This document shows positions 1-7,881 of a DNA stretch of 36,726 nt, piece by piece (the stretch's first letter is position 1; every line of letters begins with the position of its first letter). The stretch spans positions 1-36,726 of the forward strand of contig CAIWKC010000148.1 of NCBI GenBank assembly GCA_903913145.1. The letters are read 5' to 3'. The DNA is from an uncultured Gallionellaceae bacterium. GTDB taxonomy: Bacteria; Pseudomonadota; Gammaproteobacteria; Burkholderiales; Gallionellaceae. A program made the translations under genes and the position numbers. The notes beneath the pieces were generated by a model that was not told where the DNA came from, did no database searches, and saw only the letters and a list, made by a program, of their open reading frames with translations.

Positions 1-720
1 CTTTAATCCGTTGTCAGCTTTTTCGGTATCCGTACTTACAAGCGGGGCACCGAACTTAATATTTACTTCCCTTTGTGCTTGATCGCTATCTGCGCCAAAA
101 CAACTGATTGTAAGTATCTTACAGGAATTCCTCAACTGCGGCGCAATATCATTACCGATCATTTTAATAGTTTCGGATTGTTTAAGGATTATATCAGATT
201 CATTTGTGGCATTCTGTCCGGTCGCTGGAATATGAAATATAATCGATTCTGCTAAAGAAGCCTTTGCACATATCGCCTGAGTCATTGCATGTATAATTTC
301 TTCAAATCCCTGAAAATGACGATCTATAATCTTTATGTCTCCGGCAAGTGAAGCCGCATTAAATATTTCTGGCTTTAACAAACTTGCTTTTCTTAATCGT
401 TCTTGATTTTTTTTAACAATATCTTCTATTGCATCCGTGCCATTCATAACCATTGTTGCATCAAGATTTATATTAGCGAACATAATAGACATCTGTTGAA
501 ACATTACGGGTAAAGAAGCGAGCATAATTTCATAATCATAAATCGCCTTTAAATAACCAATAAAATCACTTGTTGACCAGCCAAGTTGTTGAATAGCCGC
601 CCAGTAAGGTAAAGCATAAGGTTTTAACATACTTGCTCTTTGAGTATTAACTTTTTGAGCTCCCAGCGGAACATATATAAAATCAGGTTGTGAAATAGTC
701 AGTGAGGGTGATTTATGCAT
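1..720 (-). CDS. Uncharacterised protein, partial (C-terminus beyond the window)
   Basis: I do not recognise this protein. Reading the minus strand from an ATG at 720 gives 240 codons without a stop down to base 1, so it is almost certainly coding; the ORF track misses it because the stop lies outside the window. The product starts MHKSPSLTISQPDF and is mostly amphipathic and probably alpha-helical, with Met-rich stretches (for example ASLPVMFQQMSIMF) and a KKNQERLRKA segment, but no signal peptide or catalytic motif that I can see. A TGA lies directly before the ATG, so the frame cannot start further upstream. No Shine-Dalgarno sequence precedes ATG 720; an internal ATG at 630 has a weak AAAGAG and is the alternative start. 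The gene is visibly more AT-rich than the housekeeping genes, which fits acquired DNA. It faces the PilZ gene head-to-head with no gap. Confidence 0.7.
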   Translation of the reverse strand, partial: MHKSPSLTISQPDFIYVPLGAQKVNTQRASMLKPYALPYWAAIQQLGWSTSDFIGYLKAIYDYEIMLASLPVMFQQMSIMFANINLDATMVMNGTDAIEDIVKKNQERLRKASLLKPEIFNAASLAGDIKIIDRHFQGFEEIIHAMTQAICAKASLAESIIFHIPATGQNATNESDIILKQSETIKMIGNDIAPQLRNSCKILTISCFGADSDQAQREVNIKFGAPLVSTDTEKADNGLK

Positions 721-1044
721 TCAGAAAAACGCAAAGAAAGACGGGCAGTTTATACACATCAACCCAAAGGGAAGCTACAAGTCCTTCTTGGTGATCAAGC
801 TCTTGAAGTTTATACAGTAAAGGATGCTTCTCAGTCTGGTTTGCAGCTTGAAGTTGGCCACAAGGTAATTGCCGGAGAAAATATCCTAGTCAGATACCGT
901 AGTAATGAAGTCGACCTCAAGCTGAATGGAACCGTCATGTGGAGCAGGGTTTTTGTTCCTGAAACCCCGGATAGTGCTGCTCCTGAAAGTTTCCTTCTTG
1001 GGGTCAGACTTGCGAGTCCATCACTGTTACAAACCTTCTGGTAA
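715..1044 (+). CDS. PilZ-domain protein (predicted c-di-GMP binding)
   Basis: This is a 109-residue single-domain protein. The arginine cluster near the N-terminus (KRKERRAVY), followed about 30 residues later by KDASQSG, matches the two parts of the PilZ c-di-GMP site, RxxxR and (D/N)xSxxG, and the C-terminal LLGVRL strand also fits the PilZ barrel. Stand-alone PilZ proteins usually act as c-di-GMP-responsive adaptors for motility, pili or exopolysaccharide; the target here is not evident. GAGGGTG about 6-8 bases before the ATG is a good ribosome binding site. Its start codon abuts that of the minus-strand gene at 720 in the palindrome ATGCAT. The first arginine motif is not a textbook RxxxR, so ligand binding is an inference. 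Confidence 0.75.
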   Translation: MHSEKRKERRAVYTHQPKGKLQVLLGDQALEVYTVKDASQSGLQLEVGHKVIAGENILVRYRSNEVDLKLNGTVMWSRVFVPETPDSAAPESFLLGVRLASPSLLQTFW

Positions 1045-1134
1045 TACAATGTTAATCAAAAGGGATGTGTCTGATCTAAAAAGAACCGGATATATTAATT
1101 CAAGCCGCGTTATACAAGTAAAACCGGTTTACCT

Positions 1135-1544
1135 TTAAAAAATGCTATGTCCGTAAGTTGAGTTGGTCATTTTTTCAAAATATTTCAACTGGTATACGCA
1201 CACACCCCCTCCCCAACCCTGATGAACTAACTAGCCATCTCACTAAGCTGCAAAAAACGCAGCAAGTGATTGGCTATCCCCCGGTGCGAGAGGGGGAAAA
1301 TTCAACAACCAAACAAGTAGTTGCATTTAGCTTCCCTCTCCCACCGTGGGATAACCAGCGACTTGGCTGGTGACTTTGCCAGCCTTAGTCGAATGGCTAG
1401 CTAGTTCATCAGGGACTGAGGGAGGGGGTGAATTTTGGCGTTGTGACTAATCATGTTCGGATAATGCTTTATCACTTAAAAAGTCTATACACTGCACGAC
1501 TTGCGACATTTCCAACGCTATTTACGGACATAGCCTTAAAAAAT
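1135..1544. mobile_element. MITE-like palindromic element with terminal inverted repeats and 9-bp flanking duplication
   Basis: GCTATGTCCGTAA at 1144-1156 is repeated as its exact reverse complement at 1522-1534, and the pair is flanked by the same 9 bases, TTAAAAAAT, at 1135-1143 and 1536-1544. Within the ends lies a second, longer imperfect inverted repeat: CACCCCCTCCCC..CCTGATGAACTA..CTAGCCAT (about 1203-1240) pairs with ATGGCTAG..TAGTTCATCAGG..GGGAGGGGGTG (about 1392-1430), and pairing continues inwards through TATCCCCCGGTG against CACCGTGGGATA. The whole unit can fold into a long hairpin and has no credible ORF. Terminal repeats plus a flanking duplication are what a non-autonomous transposon leaves. 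No matching transposase is in the window, so the family cannot be named. The duplication could instead be chance similarity between A-rich flanks. Confidence 0.6.
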
Positions 1545-1566
1545 AAAACCCGCTCTCGCGGGTTTT
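1537..1566 (-). terminator. Rho-independent terminator of rpmB-rpmG
   Basis: AAAACCCGC-loop-GCGGGTTTT (1545-1566) forms a perfect 9-bp stem with a 4-base loop. On the minus strand it is followed by ATTTTTT, the expected U-rich tail, and lies 27 bases beyond the rpmG stop. It could also stop transcription arriving from the left, since T-rich sequence lies on that side too. The right copy of the TTAAAAAAT flanking duplication overlaps the tail. Confidence 0.85.
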
Positions 1567-1592
1567 ATTTTGCATAGCCTAATTCAGTCGAA

Positions 1593-1748
1593 CTACTTCA
1601 ATTTTGTTTCTTTATAGAGAACGTGCTTACGTGCAACAGGATCAAATTTCTTGATCTCGATCTTCTCGGGAGTTGTACGCTTGTTCTTGTTGGTGGTATA
1701 GAAATGGCCGGTACCGGCGCTGGATTCCAGTTTAATTTTCTCACGCAT
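1593..1748 (-). CDS. rpmG: 50S ribosomal protein L33
   Basis: This 51-codon gene is absent from the ORF track because it is short. The product begins [19 protein letters not shown] and ends [10 protein letters not shown], with [18 protein letters not shown] in between, which is the standard bacterial L33 pattern at standard length. It has no zinc-binding CxxC pairs, so it is the cysteine-free form. L33 sits near the E site of the large ribosomal subunit. It lies 12 bases downstream of rpmB in the usual rpmB-rpmG operon. GGAGTAC before the ATG provides the ribosome binding site. Confidence 0.95.
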   Translation of the reverse strand: MREKIKLESSAGTGHFYTTNKNKRTTPEKIEIKKFDPVARKHVLYKETKLK

Positions 1749-1760
1749 GATCAGTACTCC

Positions 1761-1997
1761 TTAGATATTTTGGCCATTCGCGCGCATTTCGAACAACACG
1801 GCATCAATTCCGTTTTTGTCGATGGTGCGCAACGCGGCATGGGTCAGGCGCAACGACCCCCAACGATTCTCAGATTCGCCCCACAGACGACGGCGCTGTA
1901 GAGTCGGCAAAAAACGACGCTTCGTTTTATTATTCGCGTGGGAAACATTATTACCCACCATCGGGCGTTTTCCTGTTACTTGACAGACACGTGCCAT
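1761..1997 (-). CDS. rpmB: 50S ribosomal protein L28
   Basis: The 78-residue product has the family's typical length and the diagnostic N-terminus [21 protein letters not shown], then the basic [11 protein letters not shown] segment and the [20 protein letters not shown] region. L28 is a structural protein of the large ribosomal subunit. The gene is first in a two-gene operon with rpmG and has a strong promoter about 35 bases upstream. TTGGAGTTGAATC before the ATG contains the ribosome binding site. Confidence 0.96.
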   Translation of the reverse strand: MARVCQVTGKRPMVGNNVSHANNKTKRRFLPTLQRRRLWGESENRWGSLRLTHAALRTIDKNGIDAVLFEMRANGQNI

Positions 1998-2031
1998 GAT
2001 TCAACTCCAACCAGTTTTTCAAAGAGGCGCG

Positions 2032-2060
2032 ATTCTACACTAAACCACTTTTCGGTTCAA
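2032..2060 (-). promoter_or_regulatory. Sigma-70 promoter of rpmB-rpmG
   Basis: On the minus strand, TTGAAC (2055-2060) and TAGAAT (2032-2037) are separated by exactly 17 bases, a near-consensus housekeeping promoter. It ends about 34 bases before the rpmB start codon, as expected for a highly expressed ribosomal operon. Confidence 0.7.
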
Positions 2061-2409
2061 CAATTTATCGCGTCTAATATTACCGAACAGAAATCACGGC
2101 GTATTTACTCAAGCGGGCGAACTCAAGGTAGCCGTGAGCTGCTGCTATTTTTTTGAATTCAAGTTGAAGTTCAGGCATTATCAGCCTTGTGGCATATTTG
2201 CCGGATAAAACTGAGAAAATTTTATCACCAAGTACGCAGAGTAACTATAAATAGGTAAGATTTACAGAGATTAATTGAATAACCACAAGGATGATTCGGT
2301 TTTGTGCCCCTGGTCGTTATTTTTCTATGCGAACACAGTGTTCTGTGTGGCTTGAGCTGCATTTTTGAAGTGCCATTCTGCCGAATTTAAAGTTCCGCTC
2401 TTAATTTAG
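2061..2409. other. Intergenic region upstream of the antiporter gene
   Basis: About 350 bases separate the rpmB promoter from the antiporter gene. I find no credible ORF or RNA gene. It is AT-rich, with fragments such as CACCAAGTACGCAGAG that resemble degenerate intergenic repeats, and it holds the palindrome listed at 2331-2343. No clear Shine-Dalgarno sequence precedes the antiporter ATG at 2410. Confidence 0.5.
2331..2343. promoter_or_regulatory. Perfect palindrome upstream of the antiporter gene, possible operator
   Basis: GAACAC-A-GTGTTC is a perfect 13-base inverted repeat with a single central base, the size of a dimeric repressor half-site pair. It lies 66 bases before the antiporter start codon. 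No regulator can be assigned and chance is possible. Confidence 0.25.
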
Positions 2410-4401
2410 ATGAATAATTCTCTCCAACTTGTTTTAATCCTGCTTGCCGTCGCGGTTGGCGTGGTGGTGTTATGCCGTATTTTGCGTTTGCCAGCGATGT
2501 TAGGCTACCTCATCGTTGGAATTATGATCGGCCCGCATGCCCTTGCTTGGATCCCGGACGCTCCTGAAGCCAGACATCTAGCAGAATTCGGCGTTGTATT
2601 TTTGATGTTTAGTATTGGTCTGGAATTTAGCCTGGCCCGCCTGCGCGCCATGCAACGAATCGTCTTTGGTCTCGGCACGGCACAAGTGGTACTCACCATG
2701 GTGCTGGTCATGATTTCCTCGCTGTTCTTTACCTTGGATTGGCGCGAAGGGCTTGCTTTGGGAGGAGTGTTGGCGATGTCTTCCACAGCGATAGTAAGCA
2801 AATTACTGGTCGAGCGTGCCGAACTGAGTTCCGCACACGGCAATATAATTATGGGCGTCTTGCTATTCCAGGATTTGGCGGTTGTACCTCTCATTATTAT
2901 TATTCCCGCCTTGGGCAATAGCTCGGGCAACCTTACCGCTATTATTGCTTTTGCAATACTAAAAGCCGCATTGCTCTTGTCTGTCTTATTAATTTTCGGT
3001 CAACGCTTGCTGCGGCCCTGGTTCAATTTGGTCGCGCAACAGAAATCTTCCGAATTATTTATGCTCAACGTACTACTATTCACCCTTGGCCTTGCTTTTC
3101 TCACTGAGTTAAGTGGATTATCAATGGCGCTGGGCGCATTTGTAGCCGGCATGCTTATTTCTGAAACAGAATATCGTTTTCAGGTCGAAGAAGACATCAA
3201 ACCGTTCCGCGACGTCTTGCTTGGATTATTCTTTGTTACCATCGGAATGATGCTGGATGTGCGTATTGTTCTCAACGGCTTTGGTTGGGTGCTGCTGATA
3301 TTGCTCATCCTTCTGCTGTTCAAAGCAGCTGTTGTAGCTTTGCTGGTGCGCTGGTACGCAAAAGATTGGGGTATGGGCATTCGCACCGGCCTGGGATTGG
3401 CACAGGCCGGAGAGTTCGGTTTTGTCTTGTTGACGTTAGCCGGGGGCGCTCAATTGCTTGCACCTGAGGTGATGCAAAATGTCCTCGCGGCAATGCTTAT
3501 CTCAATGTTGATCGCTCCCTTTCTGATTCAGCACACCGAAACCATTGTGCGACGTTTGTCACCCGATGAGTGGATGAATCAGGCCATGCGTATACACCAG
3601 ATCGCCGTGCACACGATGCGCTCCGATTCGCACATCATAGTTTGTGGTTATGGGCGAAGCGGCAAGGCGCTGGGGCAATTCTTGGCGCATGAAGGCATTA
3701 AATTTATGGCCCTGGAGCTTGACCCCCGTTGCGTGCGCGAGGCCGCTGCAAAAGGTGAAAATGTAACTTATGGCGACGCCACCAAGCAGGAGGTTCTGCA
3801 AGCTGCAGGTCTCATGCGTGCCAAGGCGATTGTAATTACTTACGACGATTCACACTCCGCCTTGAAAATTTTGCACCATGTTGCACATGCGCGCCCGGGA
3901 TTGCCGGTTGTTGTGCGCACAGCAGACGATACACATGTGGAAGCACTCAAGCGCGCCGGAGCCGCTGAAGTCGTCGCTGAAGTATTGGAAGGTAGCGTTA
4001 TGCTTGCCTCCCAAGCACTATTGCTATCGGGGGTGCCACTTAATCGCGTGATCAGGCGAATTCAGGAAACCCGCGCCAAACGCTACAGCGTATTCAGCAG
4101 CTATTTCCGCTCTACTCAGGTTGCGGCAGGTGATGCAACTGAAACCCATCAAGCGCGCTTCAATAGCCTGGTGCTCAGCCATAACGATAACGCTATCGGA
4201 AAAACACTCGGGGAAATAAATCTCTCCGAAATCGGAGTTGAAGTGAATTCTGTGCGCCGTCATAACGTTGAAGACAGTCACCCTGCAACTGACATGATAT
4301 TGCGTGCAGGAGACGTGCTGATGCTGCTGGGTGAACCGGTGTCCTTGTCCGCGGCAGAAAAACGCCTGCGCGGAGAGAATCACAGTAGCCAAATTCAATA
4401 A
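2410..4401 (+). CDS. CPA2-family K+/H+ antiporter with RCK (TrkA-N and TrkA-C) domains, KefB/KefC-like
   Basis: This 663-residue inner-membrane protein starts with about 380 hydrophobic residues making some 12 membrane helices, with the CPA2 features LRLPAMLGYLIVGIMIGP near the N-terminus and ALGAFVAGMLISETEYR mid-domain. A cytosolic TrkA-N domain follows, with the nucleotide-binding Rossmann motif VCGYGRSGKALGQFL at about residues 411-425. A TrkA-C domain (from about residue 581, RFNSLVLSHNDNAIGK) closes the protein. The family exchanges K+ (or Na+) for H+, gated by nucleotides bound to the RCK domain. Length and domain order match KefB/YbaL-type proteins; a TrkA-C domain points to YbaL or generic CPA2 rather than true glutathione-gated KefC. 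It lies two bases upstream of relA and is probably cotranscribed with it. Confidence 0.88.
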   Translation: MNNSLQLVLILLAVAVGVVVLCRILRLPAMLGYLIVGIMIGPHALAWIPDAPEARHLAEFGVVFLMFSIGLEFSLARLRAMQRIVFGLGTAQVVLTMVLVMISSLFFTLDWREGLALGGVLAMSSTAIVSKLLVERAELSSAHGNIIMGVLLFQDLAVVPLIIIIPALGNSSGNLTAIIAFAILKAALLLSVLLIFGQRLLRPWFNLVAQQKSSELFMLNVLLFTLGLAFLTELSGLSMALGAFVAGMLISETEYRFQVEEDIKPFRDVLLGLFFVTIGMMLDVRIVLNGFGWVLLILLILLLFKAAVVALLVRWYAKDWGMGIRTGLGLAQAGEFGFVLLTLAGGAQLLAPEVMQNVLAAMLISMLIAPFLIQHTETIVRRLSPDEWMNQAMRIHQIAVHTMRSDSHIIVCGYGRSGKALGQFLAHEGIKFMALELDPRCVREAAAKGENVTYGDATKQEVLQAAGLMRAKAIVITYDDSHSALKILHHVAHARPGLPVVVRTADDTHVEALKRAGAAEVVAEVLEGSVMLASQALLLSGVPLNRVIRRIQETRAKRYSVFSSYFRSTQVAAGDATETHQARFNSLVLSHNDNAIGKTLGEINLSEIGVEVNSVRRHNVEDSHPATDMILRAGDVLMLLGEPVSLSAAEKRLRGENHSSQIQ

Positions 4402-4403
4402 CC

Positions 4404-6416
4404 ATGATCCAATCTATCCCCGTCATGGATAATAAAAATTATATCCACGCTTTGCTCGGCGTATTGCCAAAGAATTTCACACCGGGGGAGGTTGCTTCAA
4501 TTCACCGGGCCTGCGAATTAGCTGAACCGTTTTATGCCGGTAAATTCGATCTGACCAATGCACCAATTTTGCAGCATGCGCTAGGCGCGGCTGAAATACT
4601 CGCTAAAATGAATATGGATTGCGCATCAATCACTGCTGTGATTTTACATGCGCTGCCCGAATATTTTAATGATTGGCGCGAAAAAATTAAAACTGAATTA
4701 GGCAGCGACGTGTGTGAGTTATTGGAAGGTATCTCGCGCATGGAACAGATTCGCCAGTTCAGCGAAATGGGCAACATACCCGACAATGAAAACAAAAAGG
4801 GTGATCAAGCACAACAGATAGAAACGCTGCGCAAAATGTTGCTGGCAATGGTACAAGATATTCGGGTAGTTATCATCAAACTCGCCGAGCGCACTCAGAC
4901 CATGCGCAATCTTTCCCGCGCCGCTTCAGAGCAACAGAAAATCATTGCGCGCGAAACTCGGGGCATTTTCGCTCCACTGGCGAACCGACTCGGTGTGTGG
5001 CAAATCAAATGGGAACTGGAGGACCTCTCTCTGCGTTATCTGGAGCCGCAGCTCTACAAACAAGTCGCCGGCTTGCTGGATGAACGCCGTGTTGACCGCG
5101 AACAATACATTGCAGATGTGCTGATATTGTTAAAGCACGAATTGGCTCAATCAAACATTCAAGCCGATGTGACGGGTCGCCCCAAACACATCTACAGTAT
5201 CATCAATAAAATGAAGCGCAAGCATATTGAGTTCAATGAACTTTATGATGTGCGTGCAGTGCGTATTCTTGTAGGTGATCTGCGCGATTGTTACACCGCG
5301 TTAGGCTTGATTCACAATCTGTGGCAACCGATACCGGGTGAATTCGACGACTATATTGCCCACCCCAAAAGCAACGGCTATCGCTCCTTGCACACAGCGG
5401 TGATTGGTCCTCGCGACTTGGCGATTGAAGTGCAGATACGAACCACTGAAATGCACCATCATTCCGAACTCGGTGTCGCGGCCCATTGGCGCTATAAAGA
5501 AGGCGGCAAGTCCGATGCCAAATTTGATGAAAAAATCGCATGGCTGCGCCAGATACTGGAATGGAAAGAAGATATCGCGGACAGTGGCGACATGCTGGAG
5601 CAGTTCAAGAGCGAGTTGTTTCATGATCATGTCTACGTGCTTACGCCGCAGGGCAAAGTGATCGACTTGCCCAAAGGCGCGACCCCGGTTGATTTTTCCT
5701 ACACCTTGCACACCGATCTCGGGCATCGTACGCGCGGTGCAAAAGTGAATGGCAACATCGTGCCACTGAATTACAAATTGCAAAATGGTCAACGTGTTGA
5801 GATTCTGACGTCAAAAATAGGCGCTCCCAGCCGCGACTGGATCAACCCTAACCTCGGCTATTTGCAAAGCGCACGCGCCCGCGCAAAAGTACGTCAGTGG
5901 TTTAAGATGCAAAATTTCGACGAGCACGTTGCACAGGGAAGAACACAACTGGATAAAGAATTGCACCGGCTTGGCGTCACCTCAATCAATCAGGACAAAC
6001 TCGCGCAGCGCTTGCACTTTAACAAGCTTGAAGATTTATTGGCTGCAATTGGTCGCAGCGAAGTTACCCAGCACCAAATTGTCAATGCGACTCAAGAAGA
6101 ATTACCGGGCAAAATAGAAGAAACCAAACCGGTTCTTCAGCGCGCCGTTATTACAAGTCAAACTTCCGCAGGCGTGCTGGTCGAAGGCGTTGGAAATCTA
6201 CTCACCAAAACTGCACAATGCTGCCATCCCCAACCGCCTGATACTATCGTTGGCTATGTCACACGTGACAGGGGAATCACGCTACATCGTAAAGACTGCC
6301 CTGCCATGAATAGGCTACCGGAAAGTCGACGCGACAGAATGTTAGAGGCGCAATGGGGTAGCAACCAGGGTGATGCGATTTTCCTGGCAAAAGTTCATGC
6401 ATTGAAAAAATCTTAG
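4404..6416 (+). CDS. relA: RelA-type (p)ppGpp synthetase lacking the C-terminal ACT/RRM domain
   Basis: The 670-residue product has an inactive hydrolase domain (about 50-180): the catalytic HD pair is replaced by HALPEY at about residues 82-87, and the later HNM motif reads QTMRN. The synthetase domain (about 250-365) carries EFDD at 313-316, the acidic motif typical of RelA, where SpoT has RxKD. A TGS domain follows (about 406-466) with the conserved TLHTDLGHRTRGAKVNG, then a helical region and the cysteine-containing zinc-finger-like domain (CCHPQPPD ... HRKDCPAMNR, about 606-636). The protein stops about 30 residues later, so the ACT/RRM domain that normally completes RelA (744 residues in E. 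coli) is missing; I see no ACT-like sequence in other frames before the converging gene. It should make (p)ppGpp on starved ribosomes. The first ATG, two bases after the antiporter stop, was taken as start; the ATG at 4425 is an alternative. Confidence 0.9.
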   Translation: MIQSIPVMDNKNYIHALLGVLPKNFTPGEVASIHRACELAEPFYAGKFDLTNAPILQHALGAAEILAKMNMDCASITAVILHALPEYFNDWREKIKTELGSDVCELLEGISRMEQIRQFSEMGNIPDNENKKGDQAQQIETLRKMLLAMVQDIRVVIIKLAERTQTMRNLSRAASEQQKIIARETRGIFAPLANRLGVWQIKWELEDLSLRYLEPQLYKQVAGLLDERRVDREQYIADVLILLKHELAQSNIQADVTGRPKHIYSIINKMKRKHIEFNELYDVRAVRILVGDLRDCYTALGLIHNLWQPIPGEFDDYIAHPKSNGYRSLHTAVIGPRDLAIEVQIRTTEMHHHSELGVAAHWRYKEGGKSDAKFDEKIAWLRQILEWKEDIADSGDMLEQFKSELFHDHVYVLTPQGKVIDLPKGATPVDFSYTLHTDLGHRTRGAKVNGNIVPLNYKLQNGQRVEILTSKIGAPSRDWINPNLGYLQSARARAKVRQWFKMQNFDEHVAQGRTQLDKELHRLGVTSINQDKLAQRLHFNKLEDLLAAIGRSEVTQHQIVNATQEELPGKIEETKPVLQRAVITSQTSAGVLVEGVGNLLTKTAQCCHPQPPDTIVGYVTRDRGITLHRKDCPAMNRLPESRRDRMLEAQWGSNQGDAIFLAKVHALKKS

Positions 6417-6520
6417 GCATTAACTTCGCTTTCAATTGCAGTGAACAACCTTGAACTTCATCAGAGCTATATTTTTTAATAACTTGCTAGCAGTTTGAAT
6501 TTCATTCCGGTTGGCATGTT

Positions 6521-7717
6521 TTATTTTTGAAATCCGCACTGGCTGATAACCAGCACTGCCGCATCATCGTTAGGGGCATTGCCATTCAAACTTTCCTTCC
6601 AAACCTGGTTAAAGATCTTGGTGGATAACGTATTTCCATATTCCTGAATAACGCCAAATACCCAGTCTTCACCCAAATTTTCCCCTGCGGCTCCTTGCGA
6701 CTCAAATACGCCATCAGTACAGGTCAGCAATACTGAATTTTCAGACCAAGGGGCGCTCATATATTTAAAATCGAGTTCACTTGCAGCCAAAATTCCAAGA
6801 GGAAGATTGCTGGAACTAAAAGCACGCATTTCGCCTCCATTGTTCAAATATACCTTAGGGGTTCCGCCAATCCATCCGGTCAATTTTGACGCAGCCGGGT
6901 CCAGATTTAGAAATGTCCCCGCCAGAAAATTTCCCGGTATCGAATATTCAAGCACTTTGTCATTTATTTCTGCGACGATACTATCCAATGCAAAGCCCTT
7001 TTTTGACATCGCTATGAAAGCCGTTATTGCAGGCATCAGATTGATGGCGGCATGTAAACCATGTCCCATTGCATCCAGCATCATCACATTTAATCCGCCA
7101 TCTGGAGTGGGCATAACTGAAATTGCATCTCCGCAAAAGCTGGGTGATGCCGACTCGATGGTGTATTCAATCCTTGGATCGTTCTGGCTCTTGTCCAAAT
7201 AATGATTCATGACCACTGAAGCTAGTGCGGCTTCTTTTTCTTGCACTTCTCTATATCGAGTGAGCTGAAGTTGCATAGTATGTACTCGGCCCATCACATT
7301 CATTTTTGCCAGGAGCTTTGTCGGATCTACCGGTTTAGAGAAAAAATCATCCCCCCCCACCTTTAACGCATGTAAAAAATCAGTATCGTCCGACAATCCG
7401 GAGAGAAAGATGATTGGCACCCATTCGTGGTGCTCGGCACGTATCACACTGGTCGTTTCATATCCGTTCAATCCGGGCATGATCACATCCATTAATACCA
7501 AATCCGGTTTGACCTGGCGGAATTTTTCAATTGCCTGTTCGCCTGAAAAAGCCAAATGTACTGTGTGACCATATCGTCCGAGCAACGCGGCAATCAGCAT
7601 CGCCTGTGATTCTTCGTCTTCCACAAGCAAAACGGAAAGCGCTTTCCCTGCAACGTCTTTTAAAAGACCAATCAGGTCTTCGTCGTTCATCGCTCGAATA
7701 AAATCGTTCATGCTCAT
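6521..7717 (-). CDS. Response regulator with PP2C/SpoIIE-type serine phosphatase output domain
   Basis: This 398-residue protein has a receiver domain at about 27-145, with the acidic pocket EDE at 33-35, phospho-acceptor D77 in LVLMDVIMPG, S106 and K128 in FFSKP. A linker with a probable coiled coil (about 148-170) leads to a PP2C-like SpoIIE domain at about 185-395. Its metal-binding acids are seen in FCGDAIS, LDAMGHGLH, CTDGVFE and NDDAAVLV. Such RsbU-like proteins dephosphorylate an anti-sigma-factor antagonist or similar partner when phosphorylated by a sensor kinase, so the response controls general stress, motility or biofilm; neither kinase nor target is nearby. AAAGGGGAAAC precedes the ATG-AGC-ATG start. 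It converges on relA with 104 bases between stops. Confidence 0.88.
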   Translation of the reverse strand: MSMNDFIRAMNDEDLIGLLKDVAGKALSVLLVEDEESQAMLIAALLGRYGHTVHLAFSGEQAIEKFRQVKPDLVLMDVIMPGLNGYETTSVIRAEHHEWVPIIFLSGLSDDTDFLHALKVGGDDFFSKPVDPTKLLAKMNVMGRVHTMQLQLTRYREVQEKEAALASVVMNHYLDKSQNDPRIEYTIESASPSFCGDAISVMPTPDGGLNVMMLDAMGHGLHAAINLMPAITAFIAMSKKGFALDSIVAEINDKVLEYSIPGNFLAGTFLNLDPAASKLTGWIGGTPKVYLNNGGEMRAFSSSNLPLGILAASELDFKYMSAPWSENSVLLTCTDGVFESQGAAGENLGEDWVFGVIQEYGNTLSTKIFNQVWKESLNGNAPNDDAAVLVISQCGFQK

Positions 7718-7881
7718 TTGTTTCCCCTTTCGATTCTAATTCGCGTGTGTTGAATTAGCGCGAAGGCAAAATGAATAGCTTTTCAGCGGAATAATGGCTT
7801 ATGAGAGGCTAATTTGGATAACCAGAATACTACAATTTTGCGCGCATCGGGCGTGGCTGCATTAAATACATTGCTACAGTT

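Noticed and set aside
1158-1373. 71-residue plus-strand ORF within the palindromic element.
   Set aside because: It lies across the inverted-repeat arms, has low-complexity proline-rich content and no ribosome binding site, so it is a by-product of the repeat.
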